From contig JAUMIR010000003.1 of the NCBI GenBank assembly GCA_030847615.1, positions 288,480,265-288,544,264 on the forward strand: 64,000 bases of DNA, written 5' to 3'. The DNA comes from Gambelia wislizenii (lineage: Eukaryota > Chordata > Lepidosauria > Squamata > Crotaphytidae). Positions 1-12,762 of this stretch are shown in pieces. The position numbers and the translations under genes are program-made. A model generated the notes under the pieces. That model worked only from the letters and a program-made list of their open reading frames with translations. It made no database searches and had not been told where the DNA came from. Within the stretch, counting starts at the first letter, position 1, and each line of letters starts with the position of its first letter.

Positions 1-1707
<1,707 letters not shown>

Positions 1708-2344
1708 TAGCGGATTTTTAAAAACTTCCCTGGAAATGGGCCCGTTCGTACTACCACTAACCATATCTTTGTCAGCTTCTCTAATTGCCCACGTCTTGTA
1801 GAATGTGCTTGGTCATTAGTACGTGTCTCTCTTGCTCGCTCGCTCGCTTGTACTTTCTATTCAAGCATGACAATTGGTGGCTTCTTTCATCTTGTGTTCT
1901 AGACACAAATTGTCTTGAAGCAGTGTAAAGGAAATTGGGAGACAAGTCACTTAGAGGTATAATCTCTGTTAGAGGACTTGCTGTAGGATTACTTTAGTTC
2001 TTGTCCATCTGTGTATTTGTTATCATGCATGTACAATGCATAATCTAACTAGCAACAAACCACAAGCCTGTAGAACTATATTCATTATTTTGTTTCATTT
2101 GCTGCCCTCTTTCAGTAAAGCAGTAGACATGCATCAAAATACAGGGGTACAAAAATTCACACTTTGTAAACAAATCACAGTGTTTTCCTTATTAAAATGT
2201 TACTTATATACACATATAAATACATATTTGTGTGGGTGGGTGTGATACTGATCCTCTCCAAAAAAGGGAATTGGTGTGGAAAGTGTCTGGTTCTTATGTG
2301 TGTGTGCACCATTGGTGTATATTTGATGGTTAAAAGACTAAGAG

Positions 2345-2588
2345 TGTATCTGCATTACACAGTTATATCAGTTTGATACCATTTTACTACTTATGACTCC
2401 ATCCTTTGGAATCCTAGGATTTGTATGTAATTTCATTGAGCATTTAGGATTCTCTATAAACAAGTACTAGAGCTCTCTAGCTGAAAATGCTAAGCACCTC
2501 AGCATGTTACAAACCCTAGAATTCTGCAGGATGAAGCTATGGCAGTTAATGTTTTGCAGCTGATACTGTATATCTGTGTAGTACAGCT
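2345..2588. mobile_element. Palindromic hAT-like MITE, decayed
   Basis: The left arm has 'tgtatctgcattacacag..atcagtttgataccatttta' and 'ggaatcctaggatttgtat'. The right arm is the degraded reverse complement, with 'accctagaattctgcaggatg', 'atggcagttaatg' and 'gatactgta'. The same arms appear in the element at 15868-17017 and partly at 52630-52740. No coding capacity is seen. Confidence 0.6.
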
Positions 2589-3802
2589 AATTCCTGAGTT
2601 CAGATATCAAGGTAAATCATGGCTTATCATTATTACTAAAGCTTTGGGCTTTAATACTTCCCCACTTCCTTCTCTTCCAGCATAGTTAAGAAGAGGAGAT
2701 CTGGAGCTTTCACTACAATTTTGATTAGTTAGTGAATCCTCAGAATTTTAAGTCTGGTTAAAACAAGTAATTTTCATAACCCATTTGAAGATGGCCTGTT
2801 TCATACAAACCATAGTTAGGATTTATTGGATTCAAAGTAAACAAAAAGCTGTGGTTAGTTTTAAAAAGCAGAAACTTCAAAAGAGAAGCCAGGAAGAAAT
2901 AGAAGGTCTTAATCAATCCCAGGATGTGCCTAGTCTAGGCTCATTCTCATCACAAAGAACCAAGACTATGTCAGAATGCAGCCACTGTGTGAACAGGTTT
3001 CACTGAAAAATATTGTAAAGTGATAAGAAAGTTCTGTCTCTAGTTGCCTTTTCATGCCTGTAAAATGTCATTAGATGTCACAGTGAACATCCATGTGTGA
3101 ACTACCCTTTGGCTGGTTCTTTAAGCTCTATTTGCAAAGATGGAGATAAGCAGGATCCTCACTCAGGTACAGAAGGATTATCTGATTGTGGGTGTTTAAT
3201 CTGCAGTGCAACACTAGAAGTAAGCTTTATTAAACTTGGTGGGATTTGTTTCTGACTAACCACACTTAAAATAGTCCTGCATCTTCTACTGAGGTCAGTG
3301 TATTCTTGCTGAAGGAGTGGGGCTCATGTTGCCTTGCTAGTTTGTAGACTGGATAGCTAAGATAATCCCTCTGTAGCCTTATCGACAGGAATCACTCTCT
3401 TGCTGTGCAGGAAAGTCCAGTTCTCACTTTTTGCCTCACTACAGGGATTTTAACAGTTAGGACAAGGAGGCTATATTAGCTCATCACCCCTTTGCAATTG
3501 GGTCTTTTAAAAGTAATAGCCATCACACTAAGAGACGAGTTTGTCCAAGGGTGGAATAAGCTCCTTTCTTAGCTTCTTGCTGTTGGGGCACAAGAAGCCT
3601 TGGCTGTTTTGATCTCACCACAAACACTTTCTCTTCCTTTCGTAAATTGCATCCAAGTATCACAATGGATAGAGTACTTTCTAGCCCAGACCAGATGGGA
3701 TATATCCTATAGGAAGAAGATGAGCTTGGAATTAATTAAAAAAAAATTGTTAGGTAATTGGGGCTGCTTATTGTACATATGAAGTGGGAATTTGTATTCC
3801 AC

Positions 3803-3824
3803 ATACACACACACACACACACAT
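3803..3824. repeat. (CA)n microsatellite
   Basis: An uninterrupted run of about eleven AC units in intron 7, flanked by ACAT variants. Confidence 0.95.
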
Positions 3825-4371
3825 ACAGGGACTATGTTATCAATAAATGGGCCCATGGCAAATCAAACCTGAACTCTCTCTGGAAGCCAAGGTGATTAAA
3901 CTGAGACTGTCATACTTGGTATAACAAGGGGGAAAGGAGGGGGGAAAGAAATGTGGCAGCATCGTTAATATTAACTGGTTTTTATTTTAGCATGAGTTTT
4001 TGTGGATATAAACCAACTTCTTCAAATGCAGTAACAAGTGGTATTAAGGCCTCAGGTATAAAGCATATTTATATAGTTGTGGGATAGGTATAGATGATGC
4101 AGGTCTTTCAGATCTTTACAGTGGTCAGTGAGCATTGTGTGAAAGCGATAAATCTGCTTACCCAAAGTCATTTTCCCTGGGTTCAAAACTCTCTGAGAAG
4201 ATTCCTTTTGTTATATGTGCAGTAGCAAGGACTCCTGTATTAATATATGTAGTGTGCCATGAAGCCATTGTCTTTGTTTTAGCTCTGCTAATGGATAGGA
4301 ATACTTTGTATATATCATAAGAATTCATGAGTCATTAGAAAATACAATAATGCTTGGTAAGGTAGAGGACA

Positions 4372-4540
4372 ATAGCAAAAGAGGAAGACTGCAGTCCAGT
4401 TGGATAGACTCAAGCAAGCAAGCCATAGTCCTAAGTCTGCAAGACTTGAGCAGGGCTGTTCATAACAGGGTGACTTGGTGGTCTCTCATTCATAGTGTCA
4501 CCCTAAGTTGAAATTGACTTGATGGCAATTATCTACAACA
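4372..4540 (+). mobile_element. Bov-B (RTE) LINE 3' end fragment
   Basis: The sequence has 'gtcctaagtctgcaagacttgagcagggctgtt', then 'ggtctctcattcatagtgtcacc' and 'agttgaaattgacttgatggcaa'. This is the pattern I know from squamate Bov-B 3' ends. The last motif is also the tail of the tRNA-headed SINEs in this window. An opposite-strand relative lies at 33636-33780. Confidence 0.6.
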
Positions 4541-4847
4541 GTCTCTTAAGGGGCTCTCTCACAGTGCACAATTACAGTACTATGGGCTTGCCTATACAGG
4601 CAAAAAAGAAAAAAAAGAATCATACTCACTTTGTTTCCTGTGCTATTGGAACACACGATGTATGGCTGGTTTCATAGTGAAAGTGCTTCTTTTAGGCATC
4701 AATGAATTTTTAAAAAACTCACTTTTGACTTCACAGGTTTAGGAAAAGCCAGATTTTTTACACATGTGTCAAAATTGGGGTGGAATCAGGGGTGGGCTGT
4801 AGGGCGGGACAAGTTTGTGGGTGGTTACCTAGGTCTGACAAATGTGT

Positions 4848-5255
4848 CTGTTTTTACTTCAGTGTATATAAGTATGCAGTACTCCTCATGAGTGAGCCAG
4901 CAAGTGAGTGAAGTCAGCTCCTGGGGTGGAAGTTGACTCGTGCCAAAGATCACTTCCCCCTGTCTTATCCCCGCCCCCCTGATCAGCCACTCACAAGGGT
5001 GGGAAGGGAATCAGATGAGTAAGCAAGCAAATGGGGAGTGTGCATGCTCTTCTTCTTCATTCCCACCAGCCAATCCCCACCATCAGCCTTGTGTCGCCAT
5101 TTGTTTTACTTCAGTTAATGTATGTATGCAGATTTCTCTGCACAAGTGAGGAAATTGTGCAGAATGAGCCAGCGAGTGTGCACCCCATTCCTCTTCCTTC
5201 CCCCACCCCCCCGTCTGATCCAATCAACCACTCACTTGGGTGGGAAGGATGAGGA
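4848..5255. repeat. Diverged tandem duplication, two units of about 252 bp
   Basis: Both units carry 'tttacttcagt.tatgtat', 'gagccagc.agtg', a C-rich run, and 'tgatc..ccactcac..gggtgggaagg'. The first starts near 4848 and the second near 5100. No coding content is recognised and the repeat family is unknown. Confidence 0.55.
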
Positions 5256-5727
5256 TATGGGATTAAAAAGTTGGAAGACAGCCCTGTCCCCCATTTTGGG
5301 AATGGGGTACAAAACCTGCCCTCAGGCACACACACACAGAAACAGAAATACACCCACTCTCCTACACCTGTTGTTAGATCCACCGCAACATTCCTTCCAC
5401 CAGTGGGCCTGACAGTTGCTCCCAAGTAGGGATGAGACTTTTGAATTGCACAAGAATTTGACAACATGAAAGGGAAATAATAATAATAATAATAAAATTT
5501 TATTTCTATCCCGCCCCTCTGCAACGCAATCGGGGCGGCTTACAATATAAAAACTCCATAGTCCCAGTACCCTAGCCCACCCCCCCTTAAAACAATATTA
5601 AACTATAAAAGATTAAAAACATACAGTAAATTAAAAATATATAAATTAGAAAATATTAAAACATACAATAGGTTTAAAAAAAATGATTACAGCTCAAGGA
5701 GGACAGCTGAGTCTTGGGCCGGGATAG

Positions 5728-8700
5728 TTATTCAGGAAAGGCCTGCCGGAAAAGATCCGTCTTGACAGCTTTTTTAAAGCCGTCTAAGGTGTTAATAAGA
5801 CGGATCTCGTCCGGCAGGCCATTCCATAATCTGGGAGCAGCAGCGGAGAAGGCCCTCTGGGAGGTCACCGACAGCCTTGTTTTCATAGGCTGTAACAGAT
5901 TCCTCCCAGAGGACCGAAGTGCGCGGGGAGGGTCGTACGGAAGGAGGCGGTCCCAGAGATAAGTTGGACCCAAGCCATGCAGGGCTTTAAAGGTTATAAC
6001 CAACACCTTGTACTGTGCCCGGAAACGAATAGGCAGCCAGTGGAGAGCTTTTAGCACAGGTGTTATATGCTCTCTTCTGGAAACACCAGAAATCAACCTG
6101 GCTGCCATGTTCTGAACTAGTTGAAGTTTCCGAGTTAAGCACAAGGGTAGCCCCATGTAGAGCGCATTACAGAAATCCAGACGGGAGGTTACCAGTGCAT
6201 GTACCACAGTTTCGAGGTCCCTAATTTCCAGGCAAGGGCGCAGCTGGCGTATCAGCCGAAGTTGATAACAGGCACTCCTGACCGTCGCACTTACCTGATT
6301 AGACATCTGGAGCGTCGGGTCCAGGAGCACCCCCAGACTGCGAACACAGTCTTTGGAGGAGAGTGTAGTTCCATCCAGGACTGGAAGTTGTATTCCCAGA
6401 CCTGGTTTCGGGCCTGTAACTGTTAGTACCTCCGTTTTGTCTGGATTCAGTCTCAATTTGTTTTTCCTCATCCAGTCCATTACTGCTTTAAGACAATCAT
6501 TGAGAGGAGAGATGCCATCTGAAGTCGAAGCTGATGACCGAGACATGGAGAAGTATATCTGGATGTCATCAGCATACTGATGACAACACACTCCATGCCT
6601 CCGAATGATCTCTCCCAGCGGCTTCATATAGATGTTAAATAGCATCGGGGACAGGATGGCACCCTGAGGAACGCCACAGTTAAGCTCTATTCTGGTAGAG
6701 CAGCTGTCCCCGAGCCTCACCCTCTGGGATCTGCCCGAGAGGAAGGAACGGAACCACTGCAAAGCAGTGCCTCCAATTCCTAACCCCCTCAGGCGATCCA
6801 AGAGGATGGAATGATCTATTGTGTCAAAGGCCGCTGAGAGGTCCAAGAGCACCAACAGGGTCACACTACCCCTGTCGATCCCCAAGCGGAGGTCATCAGC
6901 CAGAGCAACCATGGCAGTCTCCACTCCATATCCCGTCCTAAAGCCAGTTTGAAATGGATCTAGATAATCGGTTTCATCCAAGACAGCTTGGAGTTGGGAA
7001 GCGACCGCCCTCTCAATCACCTTGCTTAGAAAAGGCAGCAAGGAGACTGGTCTATAGTTGTTCCTGTCCAAGGGGTCCAGGGAAGGCTTTTTCAGGAGCG
7101 GCTTAACCGCCGCTTCCTTCAGACAGGGTGGAACGGACCCCTCCCTGAAGGACGCATTGATAATATCCCTAAGGAGTACTCTCGATGCGTCTCCCCCTTG
7201 GGTGGCCAGCCAAGATGGACAGGGATCGAGGGGACAGGTCGTCTTTCTCACTCTACCAAGGAGTTTGTCCACGTCATCGGTACTCACAGATTGAAGCTGA
7301 TCCAATAAAATTTCATCAACGGAGTTGCTGGACACCTCATCTATAGATTCTGTCATAACACTGGCATCTAAGTCGGCTCTTATCCGAGAGATTTTATCTG
7401 CAAAGTGGATATTAAACGCATCACAGCAGGCCGTTGTCGGGTTAAGTAAGGGGTTCTGCGCAGGTGGAATCTGCGTCAGCTCCCCCACCACCCTAAACAG
7501 TTCTGCTGGACGGGACTCTGCAGACGCAATACGTGCAGAGGAGAAAGACTTCTGCGCTGCACGTATTGCCTCTCGATAAGAATCAAGGAAATTCCTATGA
7601 CGAGTCTTGTCGGACAAGAGTCGAGTCTTCCGCCAGGTGCGCTCTAGTCGTTGTCCAGCCTGCTTCATCTTCCTAAGCTCCTCTGAATACCAGGGCTTAC
7701 GGTTAGGAGCAGGCTGGAAAGGACGTTTGGGAGCGATTGTGTCAATAGCCTTGGTGAGGTCGGTGTTCCAAATATTAACCAAAGCTTCAACAGAATCACC
7801 GGCGTTACCAACCATTAAACCCTCCAAGGCTTTCTGGAATCCAATTGGTTCCATTAGCCTTCGAGGGCGGACCATTCTAATGGGTCCACCACCCCCGGTG
7901 GGGCAGACAGTGGCTCTTAGCTCCATCTTGACCAGGAAATGATCCGTCCATGACAATGCAGAGGTTTTAATAACCTCCGCCCACGGATATTCCTGTTCCG
8001 TACTAAAGGCCGCATCGAGGGTATGACCTGCACAGTGAGTAGGCCCGACAACCAATTGGGATAGGCCCATGTTTGTCATGGATTCCATGAACTCCCGAGC
8101 TGCACCAGTTAAATTTAGCAAGCTGGTCTCAAGTGGGATGTTGAAGTCGCCAAGAACTAAAAGTCTGGGCGACTCCAGCAGCAACTCTGAGACCAACTGT
8201 GTTAGCTCGGTTAGGGAGTCTGTTAGACAACAGGGTGGCCGGTATACTAACAGAATCCCTAAGCTATCCCTGGACCTCAGGCTTAGGTACATACACTCGA
8301 TGTGGACTGTGTTCCGGATAGGCTTCCTGGTCAAGGTTAGATTGTTTTTATGAACCAGAGCCACTCCGCCCCCCCGCCCACTTTTCCTTACCTGCTCACT
8401 AACTGAGTACCCGGCCGGGAGTGCCTGCGCCCAAGTCGCAGCACTGGCCTCTCCCAGCCAGGTCTCCGTAAAGCATGCCAGGTCGGCAGCCTCATCCAAT
8501 AAGAGGTCATGGATAATATGCGTCTTGTTTTTAACCGACCTGGCATTGCAAAGGAGCAGAGTAAGGGTCTGTGGAATGGTTGGTGCGCTCTCCAATTTAT
8601 TCTGGGAAACAGAGTGAACTGAAGGCGGGATAGATATTAAACATCGATCCCGCCTTCTTTTGTAACAATTTTTCACTCTGTTGCCGCCATACCTTCCCTT

Positions 8701-8808
8701 CCCCCACACAACCTCAATTCCCGCTCCCAGATCATTCCCGGCCCCTGGTAGGTGTTCCTGGGGTGGGGTGGTGGAGTGACTTTTAAGGCCAGCCACTCCT
8801 GGCCACAC
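5728..8808 (-). CDS. LINE endonuclease-reverse transcriptase (L2-like ORF2), intact frame, no upstream ATG
   Basis: The frame is 1026 codons. Residues about 80-295 form an APE-type endonuclease, with CNARS at 87-91, TETW at 114-117, GDFN at 220-223 and TDH at 288-290. Residues about 560-830 form the reverse transcriptase, with YRPVSLL at 585-591, QTGFR at 620-624, LLDLSAAFDTIDH at 654-666, GVPQGAILSP at 712-721 and the catalytic YADD at 745-748. The C-terminal part, with ALHWLPIRFRAQYK at about 921, is typical of L2/CR1-like proteins. The protein nicks target DNA and primes cDNA synthesis there. The given start is a GTG inside the first 5' monomer. The first in-frame ATG is residue 173, inside the endonuclease, so the true start is unresolved. 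No stop or frameshift interrupts the catalytic domains. The gene is unrelated to APP. Confidence 0.88.
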   Translation of the reverse strand: MWPGVAGLKSHSTTPPQEHLPGAGNDLGAGIEVVWGKGRYGGNRVKNCYKRRRDRCLISIPPSVHSVSQNKLESAPTIPQTLTLLLCNARSVKNKTHIIHDLLLDEAADLACFTETWLGEASAATWAQALPAGYSVSEQVRKSGRGGGVALVHKNNLTLTRKPIRNTVHIECMYLSLRSRDSLGILLVYRPPCCLTDSLTELTQLVSELLLESPRLLVLGDFNIPLETSLLNLTGAAREFMESMTNMGLSQLVVGPTHCAGHTLDAAFSTEQEYPWAEVIKTSALSWTDHFLVKMELRATVCPTGGGGPIRMVRPRRLMEPIGFQKALEGLMVGNAGDSVEALVNIWNTDLTKAIDTIAPKRPFQPAPNRKPWYSEELRKMKQAGQRLERTWRKTRLLSDKTRHRNFLDSYREAIRAAQKSFSSARIASAESRPAELFRVVGELTQIPPAQNPLLNPTTACCDAFNIHFADKISRIRADLDASVMTESIDEVSSNSVDEILLDQLQSVSTDDVDKLLGRVRKTTCPLDPCPSWLATQGGDASRVLLRDIINASFREGSVPPCLKEAAVKPLLKKPSLDPLDRNNYRPVSLLPFLSKVIERAVASQLQAVLDETDYLDPFQTGFRTGYGVETAMVALADDLRLGIDRGSVTLLVLLDLSAAFDTIDHSILLDRLRGLGIGGTALQWFRSFLSGRSQRVRLGDSCSTRIELNCGVPQGAILSPMLFNIYMKPLGEIIRRHGVCCHQYADDIQIYFSMSRSSASTSDGISPLNDCLKAVMDWMRKNKLRLNPDKTEVLTVTGPKPGLGIQLPVLDGTTLSSKDCVRSLGVLLDPTLQMSNQVSATVRSACYQLRLIRQLRPCLEIRDLETVVHALVTSRLDFCNALYMGLPLCLTRKLQLVQNMAARLISGVSRREHITPVLKALHWLPIRFRAQYKVLVITFKALHGLGPTYLWDRLLPYDPPRALRSSGRNLLQPMKTRLSVTSQRAFSAAAPRLWNGLPDEIRLINTLDGFKKAVKTDLFRQAFPE

Positions 8809-9099
8809 CCCAACTCCCTGCTCAGCTGTCTCAGCTGCCTTTACCCCGGTGTAAGGGGAAGGAAGGAAGGCTCCCTCACAGCCCTGCAGAGTCTTCTTCA
8901 GGCAGGCTGGCTGGCTGGCTGGTAGATGTTCTGGGGTGGGGGTGGTGGAGTGACTTTAAGGCTAGCCACTCCTGGCCACACCCCAACTCCCTGCTCAGCT
9001 GTCTCAGCTGCCTTTACCCCGGTGTAAGGGGAAGGAAGGAAGGCTCCCTCACAGCCCTGCAGAGTCTTCTTCAGGCTGGCTGGCTGGCTGGCTGGCTGT
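8747..9099 (-). promoter_or_regulatory. Two tandem 5' UTR monomers of the L2-like LINE, likely its promoter
   Basis: Unit 1 (8747-8920, 174 bp) and unit 2 (8921-9099) are nearly identical. Both have 'ggtgg.ggagtgactttaaggc.agccactcctgg', 'cagctgtctcagctgcc' and a (GGCT)n run. They sit exactly at the LINE 5' end. By analogy with monomer arrays of rodent L1 they may be internal promoter units; that function is inferred. Confidence 0.65.
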
Positions 9100-9392
9100 T
9101 AGAAAGTGTGTAGTTTTCCAGAGAAACAACACTCAAGGTATTTTTCATTATGTGTATATAGTTACAGAAAACTTCATAAAATAAAAAACAAAATGCTACA
9201 AAAAGAGTTTTGAATACATTGAATAGTGAACCCTGTGGTGTGGATTAGTGTAGCTAAAGAGAAGGTGGAGAGAAGTAAAATGGAATTATATTTCAGGGAT
9301 TATATTCCTAAAATTTTAGGATTAACATAGATAAATCCAGATGTTAGGGTTTTTTAGGACACTGATTTGGGATACTTCATAGATGAATTAGT

Positions 9393-9440
9393 GTGGTGGA
9401 GGAGGAGGAAGAGGAAAAGGAGGAGGAGGTGGAGGAGGGG
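9393..9440. repeat. Polypurine (GGA)n-like tract
   Basis: An imperfect run of GGA, GAA and GGT triplets. On the other strand it produces a proline-rich shadow frame that I do not regard as a gene. Confidence 0.8.
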
Positions 9441-9850
9441 ATAGCAGAAAAGGGAGGTGGATTTCCATTCCAAATATTTCAGGTTTAACATGGCGGTTAT
9501 CTAAATGGCGAAAATACTTCTCATAGAATTCTAGGAGAATACGATTTGTCTTAATGGGATCCTGCATCAATCTGCCATATTTGAAAGGAGGGGGGCCAAA
9601 TACTCCAACACAGCTTTTTATGTATTTTTTTAAATAATGCATGGGAATGAGTGCTATTGCATATTAGGACATCCAATTTGCATCACTGCATCACTGTGCA
9701 TTCTCAGAGTGGATAGCTGATTGCTCAGACAATTGCCTGGAACCACCATGTTGGATTTTCGTCAAAGCGATTGTGTACCATGGGGAGAAAATAGCCCTTT
9801 TTTGGTTTGCTTCTTTATTAAAGCGTAAGATAGCACCTTGGATTTAGGTG

Positions 9851-9886
9851 TTTTTTTTTGTTTGTTTGTTTGTTTGTTTGTTTTTT
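9851..9886. repeat. (TTTG)n simple repeat
   Basis: A T run followed by about six TTTG units. Confidence 0.9.
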
Positions 9887-10349
9887 AAATAACTGGTAGT
9901 GGCAACTTGAGGTAAATACAAAAGCGAGTAATTCACTTGCACACACCACCTTGATTTGCAGGCAGGCCCGTTGGAAGAATGAAAGCGGATAGCTTTGCTT
10001 ACCTGTGATCTTTTAAAAAAACTGTTAAGACAAATAGAAGTTGCTGCAAATTGACATTACAGGGCACGAATCCACATTTTATTGCTTCGTATCGACAAGC
10101 CCATGGATTATGGTTAACAAAAACATCCAGTGTTAGGCTTTTCATTAGTGGGAGACCTCTGTACGTTGTATGGCAGAACCCAGCCTGTGAAACTTCCTCC
10201 CTGGAAAGGAAGTTCAATTGGCTGCCTCACTCTTAAGTTTCAAGATAGCTGCTAAGATAGTTATAGTTTGCTGAGCTTTTAACAGAAGTTACATTTTTGT
10301 TTTCTTGTATTTGTATTCAATAGGTTTATCATTGTCTTATTTCTGCACA

Positions 10350-10475
10350 ATTTTTAATTTGATTTTAGTATTGTCCACCATGTTTTCTGTGGGGTATATA
10401 TATTGTGAACTTTTTGCAAACTACTTTGAGTTTATTTTAAAAGAAAGGAGTGCTATAAATCTTTAATTACGTATA
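10350..10475 (+). mobile_element. Possible LINE/SINE 3' tail
   Basis: The motif 'ttttgcaaactactttgagttt' followed by 'gtgctataaatctttaa' resembles squamate LINE 3' ends that read as 'gcaaaccgccttgag..gcggtataaat'. It is degraded, and the class is not certain. Confidence 0.35.
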
Positions 10476-10621
10476 GACAACACTGGAATTTTTAATGTGT
10501 GTTTGATGTTAGAGTCTTTGTCCAGTTAGTCACTATCAAAAGTCAGAAATACTAAGCAAGGTTTATTGTCGTAAACAAATGGGACCAGGTCAGATATGGG
10601 AAGGCTGTTTACATGTTACTT

Positions 10622-11556
10622 TTCTCTGGCTTTTCTTCGCAAACAAAGATTCAGGAAGGACTCATCCCGCACTTTCTGCAAGCGCGCTGATGACTAAAAA
10701 GGCCAATCCGAGATAAACAAGTCCGGTTGCAGAAACACAGCAGAAGGTCTCCTTGGGTGACGTTTCCGGGTTGTGATTCTTTCTGCATTGTTGTTTCTCT
10801 TCAAGACTTGTTCGGCATGAGTTCTCAAATAAGGCTGCAGCACTGTTGATAGTGCGTTTCCATGCCTTACGATGTGAGGCCAGGGCGGACCATTGTTGGT
10901 GATCAGTTTGGCTGAGCCTGAGAAGTTGTTTCAGGGAGTCTTTGTATCGCTTTTTTGGAGCACCCCTCTTACGCTGACCCATGGCGAGTTCACCGTAGAG
11001 TACTATTTTTGGGAGGCAATGGTCCTCCATCCTAGAAACGTGCCCTGCCCAGCTCAGCTGTGTTCTCAATATCATGGCGTCAATGCTGGTGATCCCTGCT
11101 TGCTCAAGGACAGCAACATTAGTCACATAGTCCAGTGTATATTTAGGATTGTGCATAGACATCACTGATGAAAGGGTTCGAAGAGTCGTAAGTGATGGCG
11201 ATAGGTGACCCATGTTTCAGACCCATAAAGAAGAATAGACAGTACGATGGCTCTATACACACTGATTTTTGTGCTTCACCTCAGGTGTTTATTACTCCGG
11301 ACTCTTTTGTAAAGTCTTCCAAATGTGCTTATGCCTTTGCTAATCGGTGATCAATCTCTTTGTCAATTTTGGCATCCGAGGAGATGATGCTTCCCAGATA
11401 GGTGAACTGCTGAACAGACTTAAGCACAGATTTGCCGACGGCAATCTGGGGATGATGGTGTTCATCCTGTGGTGCAGGCTGGTAAAGAACTTCTGTTTTC
11501 TTCAGGCTGATTTCCAGCCCAAACAGCTCTGCAGCTGTTGCAAAGGAGGTTTTTAG
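10622..11556 (-). mobile_element. 3' fragment of a (GA)n-tailed non-LTR retrotransposon, copy 1
   Basis: On the minus strand, pieces of the reverse transcriptase C-terminal region can be read: FTYLGSIISSDAKIDKEID (about 11420-11340) and then RTQLSWAGHVSRMEDH and RKRGAPKKRYKDSLKQ (10662-11213). Frameshifts and stops separate them, and the terminal zinc-finger part is out of frame. It is the longest of three copies (others at 12855-13542 and 28531-29177). The LINE clade is unresolved. Confidence 0.8.
10662..11213 (-). pseudogene. Broken reverse transcriptase C-terminal region (LINE copy 1)
   Basis: An open stretch of about 183 codons matches the intact copy at 12855-13488 in its middle part, with AGITSIDAMILRTQL and GAPKKRYKDSLKQ. 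It then shifts frame in the C2HC finger region, reading ETFCCVSATG where the intact copy reads ETFCCAFCNRT. Upstream the frame is also broken near 11220-11330. It is a dead element fragment and not a host gene. Confidence 0.75.
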
Positions 11557-11695
11557 TAAAATTTATAATTTATTATTTTTAATTTATTAGTAAAAACCAA
11601 ACACTTCTAATGGTTTTTCATACACTATGGAGAAGGGGGAGAATTGGAGAAAATTTCAAAAATATAATTCTAAAGTGTAGGTTATATTTTCTGTT

Positions 11696-11917
11696 GTTGT
11701 TTGTTGTGTACCTTCAAGTCGTTTCTGACTAATGGCGACCCTAAAGCGAACCTGTCATGGGGTTTTCTTAGCAAGATTTGTTCAGAGGAGGATTGCTGTC
11801 TGGGGCTGAGAAAGTGTGACTTGCCCAAGGTCACTCTATGATTTTCCATAGCTGAGGGGGTTTGAAACCCTGTCTCCAGAGCCCTAGTCCAGTGCTTAAA
11901 CCACTACACCACGCTGT
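11696..11917 (-). mobile_element. tRNA-headed Sauria-type SINE
   Basis: On the minus strand the head has 'gtggtgtagtggtttaagcactgg' (A-box-like) and, in degraded form, the B-box-like 'ggtttcaaaccc'. The body has 'gtgaccttgggcaagtcaca' and the 3' tail carries 'cgtttctgacta' (as read on +) and an (ACAA)n-like end. This is the tRNA-derived SINE widespread in squamates, and its tail resembles the Bov-B 3' end. Confidence 0.8.
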
Positions 11918-12762
11918 ATCTGTTAAATTGCAGCAGAATTAGTGACACCTTACAAGAATGTATACTGTGTAATCTTTGGATTTAATACTACAAGTAATCA
12001 CTCTTGCTTTTCCTATGTGTTAATCAGTTCACAGTTTACAAAAGGGTTCAGACGAACTTAGAGATCCTGGCTGGGTTCCAGTAAATATTTAAACTCACAC
12101 ACGTAGGCCTGGTGCATGCCCTTGAAATATTTGACTTAAAAACAGAACAACTCCTGATCCCAGTGTCTTGTTAACTGCTTTTGAAGTGTCAGATTTTGCC
12201 TCAGTTTGTCATGTAGACTGTGCCTGCTCTCTGAGTTCTCATAGTTTTACTTGTTCCGTGATTGTCGTGTAATGATGTAGGCTACAGTTGTTATTTTCAT
12301 CATTACATGACATGACATTTCACCCTTATATTAGCAGGGCCAATCAAATTAGGTTATAGTGTAACATTCTTACAATCTTAATCATTCTGAACTTTCCAAA
12401 GTTGAGCATGAAATTGTTCTAGCCTCCATAGCTATAAACAAAATTAAACTAAAGTATTGCTTATTCTCTTTTCTTTTTCCCACCTGAGGCAAATGAATCA
12501 CAAGGAAAAGAACAATCAGCTTTACAGCTTGACTGAAAGTGTCCTGGGAATCCACTTAATAATATATTTTTTTAAAAATCCAGAGCTTAAACAATAGTGT
12601 GAAAGGAATGATTCACAACAAGCCTCAAGCTCACATTTTTCCTCTCCCTTTCCCTCCAGGTCAGTTGTGAGAAGTTTGGAAGGTTTTGCCTTGTTTTAAA
12701 AATTCCCTGTAGTTTATTGTATCATCCAAACCCAATAATATGTCACCAATCTTTACTATAGT

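Larger units (their letters stand above)
5476..9099 (-). mobile_element. L2-like LINE, nearly full length, with two 5' monomers
   Basis: The element is about 3.6 kb and lies antisense to APP. On the minus strand, in order, it has two 5' monomers (9099-8747), one long endonuclease-reverse transcriptase frame (8808-5728), a 3' UTR of about 230 bp, and an (ATT)n tail at 5495-5476. The 3' UTR ends in a short GC-rich motif, with 'ccgccccgattgcg' on the minus strand, just before the tail. I assign it to the L2/CR1 group of APE-type LINEs from its protein style and microsatellite-like 3' end. No target-site duplication was obvious, which fits L2-type integration. The clean reading frame suggests recent insertion. 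Confidence 0.85.

Noticed and set aside
5714..8353. Plus-strand frames of 75-111 codons opposite the LINE
   Set aside because: They are antisense shadows of the intact minus-strand endonuclease-RT frame.
9388..9642. 84-codon minus-strand frame ending in polyproline, with a weakly L1-like stretch (DPIKTNRILLEFYEKYFRHL)
   Set aside because: The L1 resemblance is short and unsupported by flanking sequence, and the proline run is a (GGA)n shadow. It may be a small L1 relic, but I could not support it.
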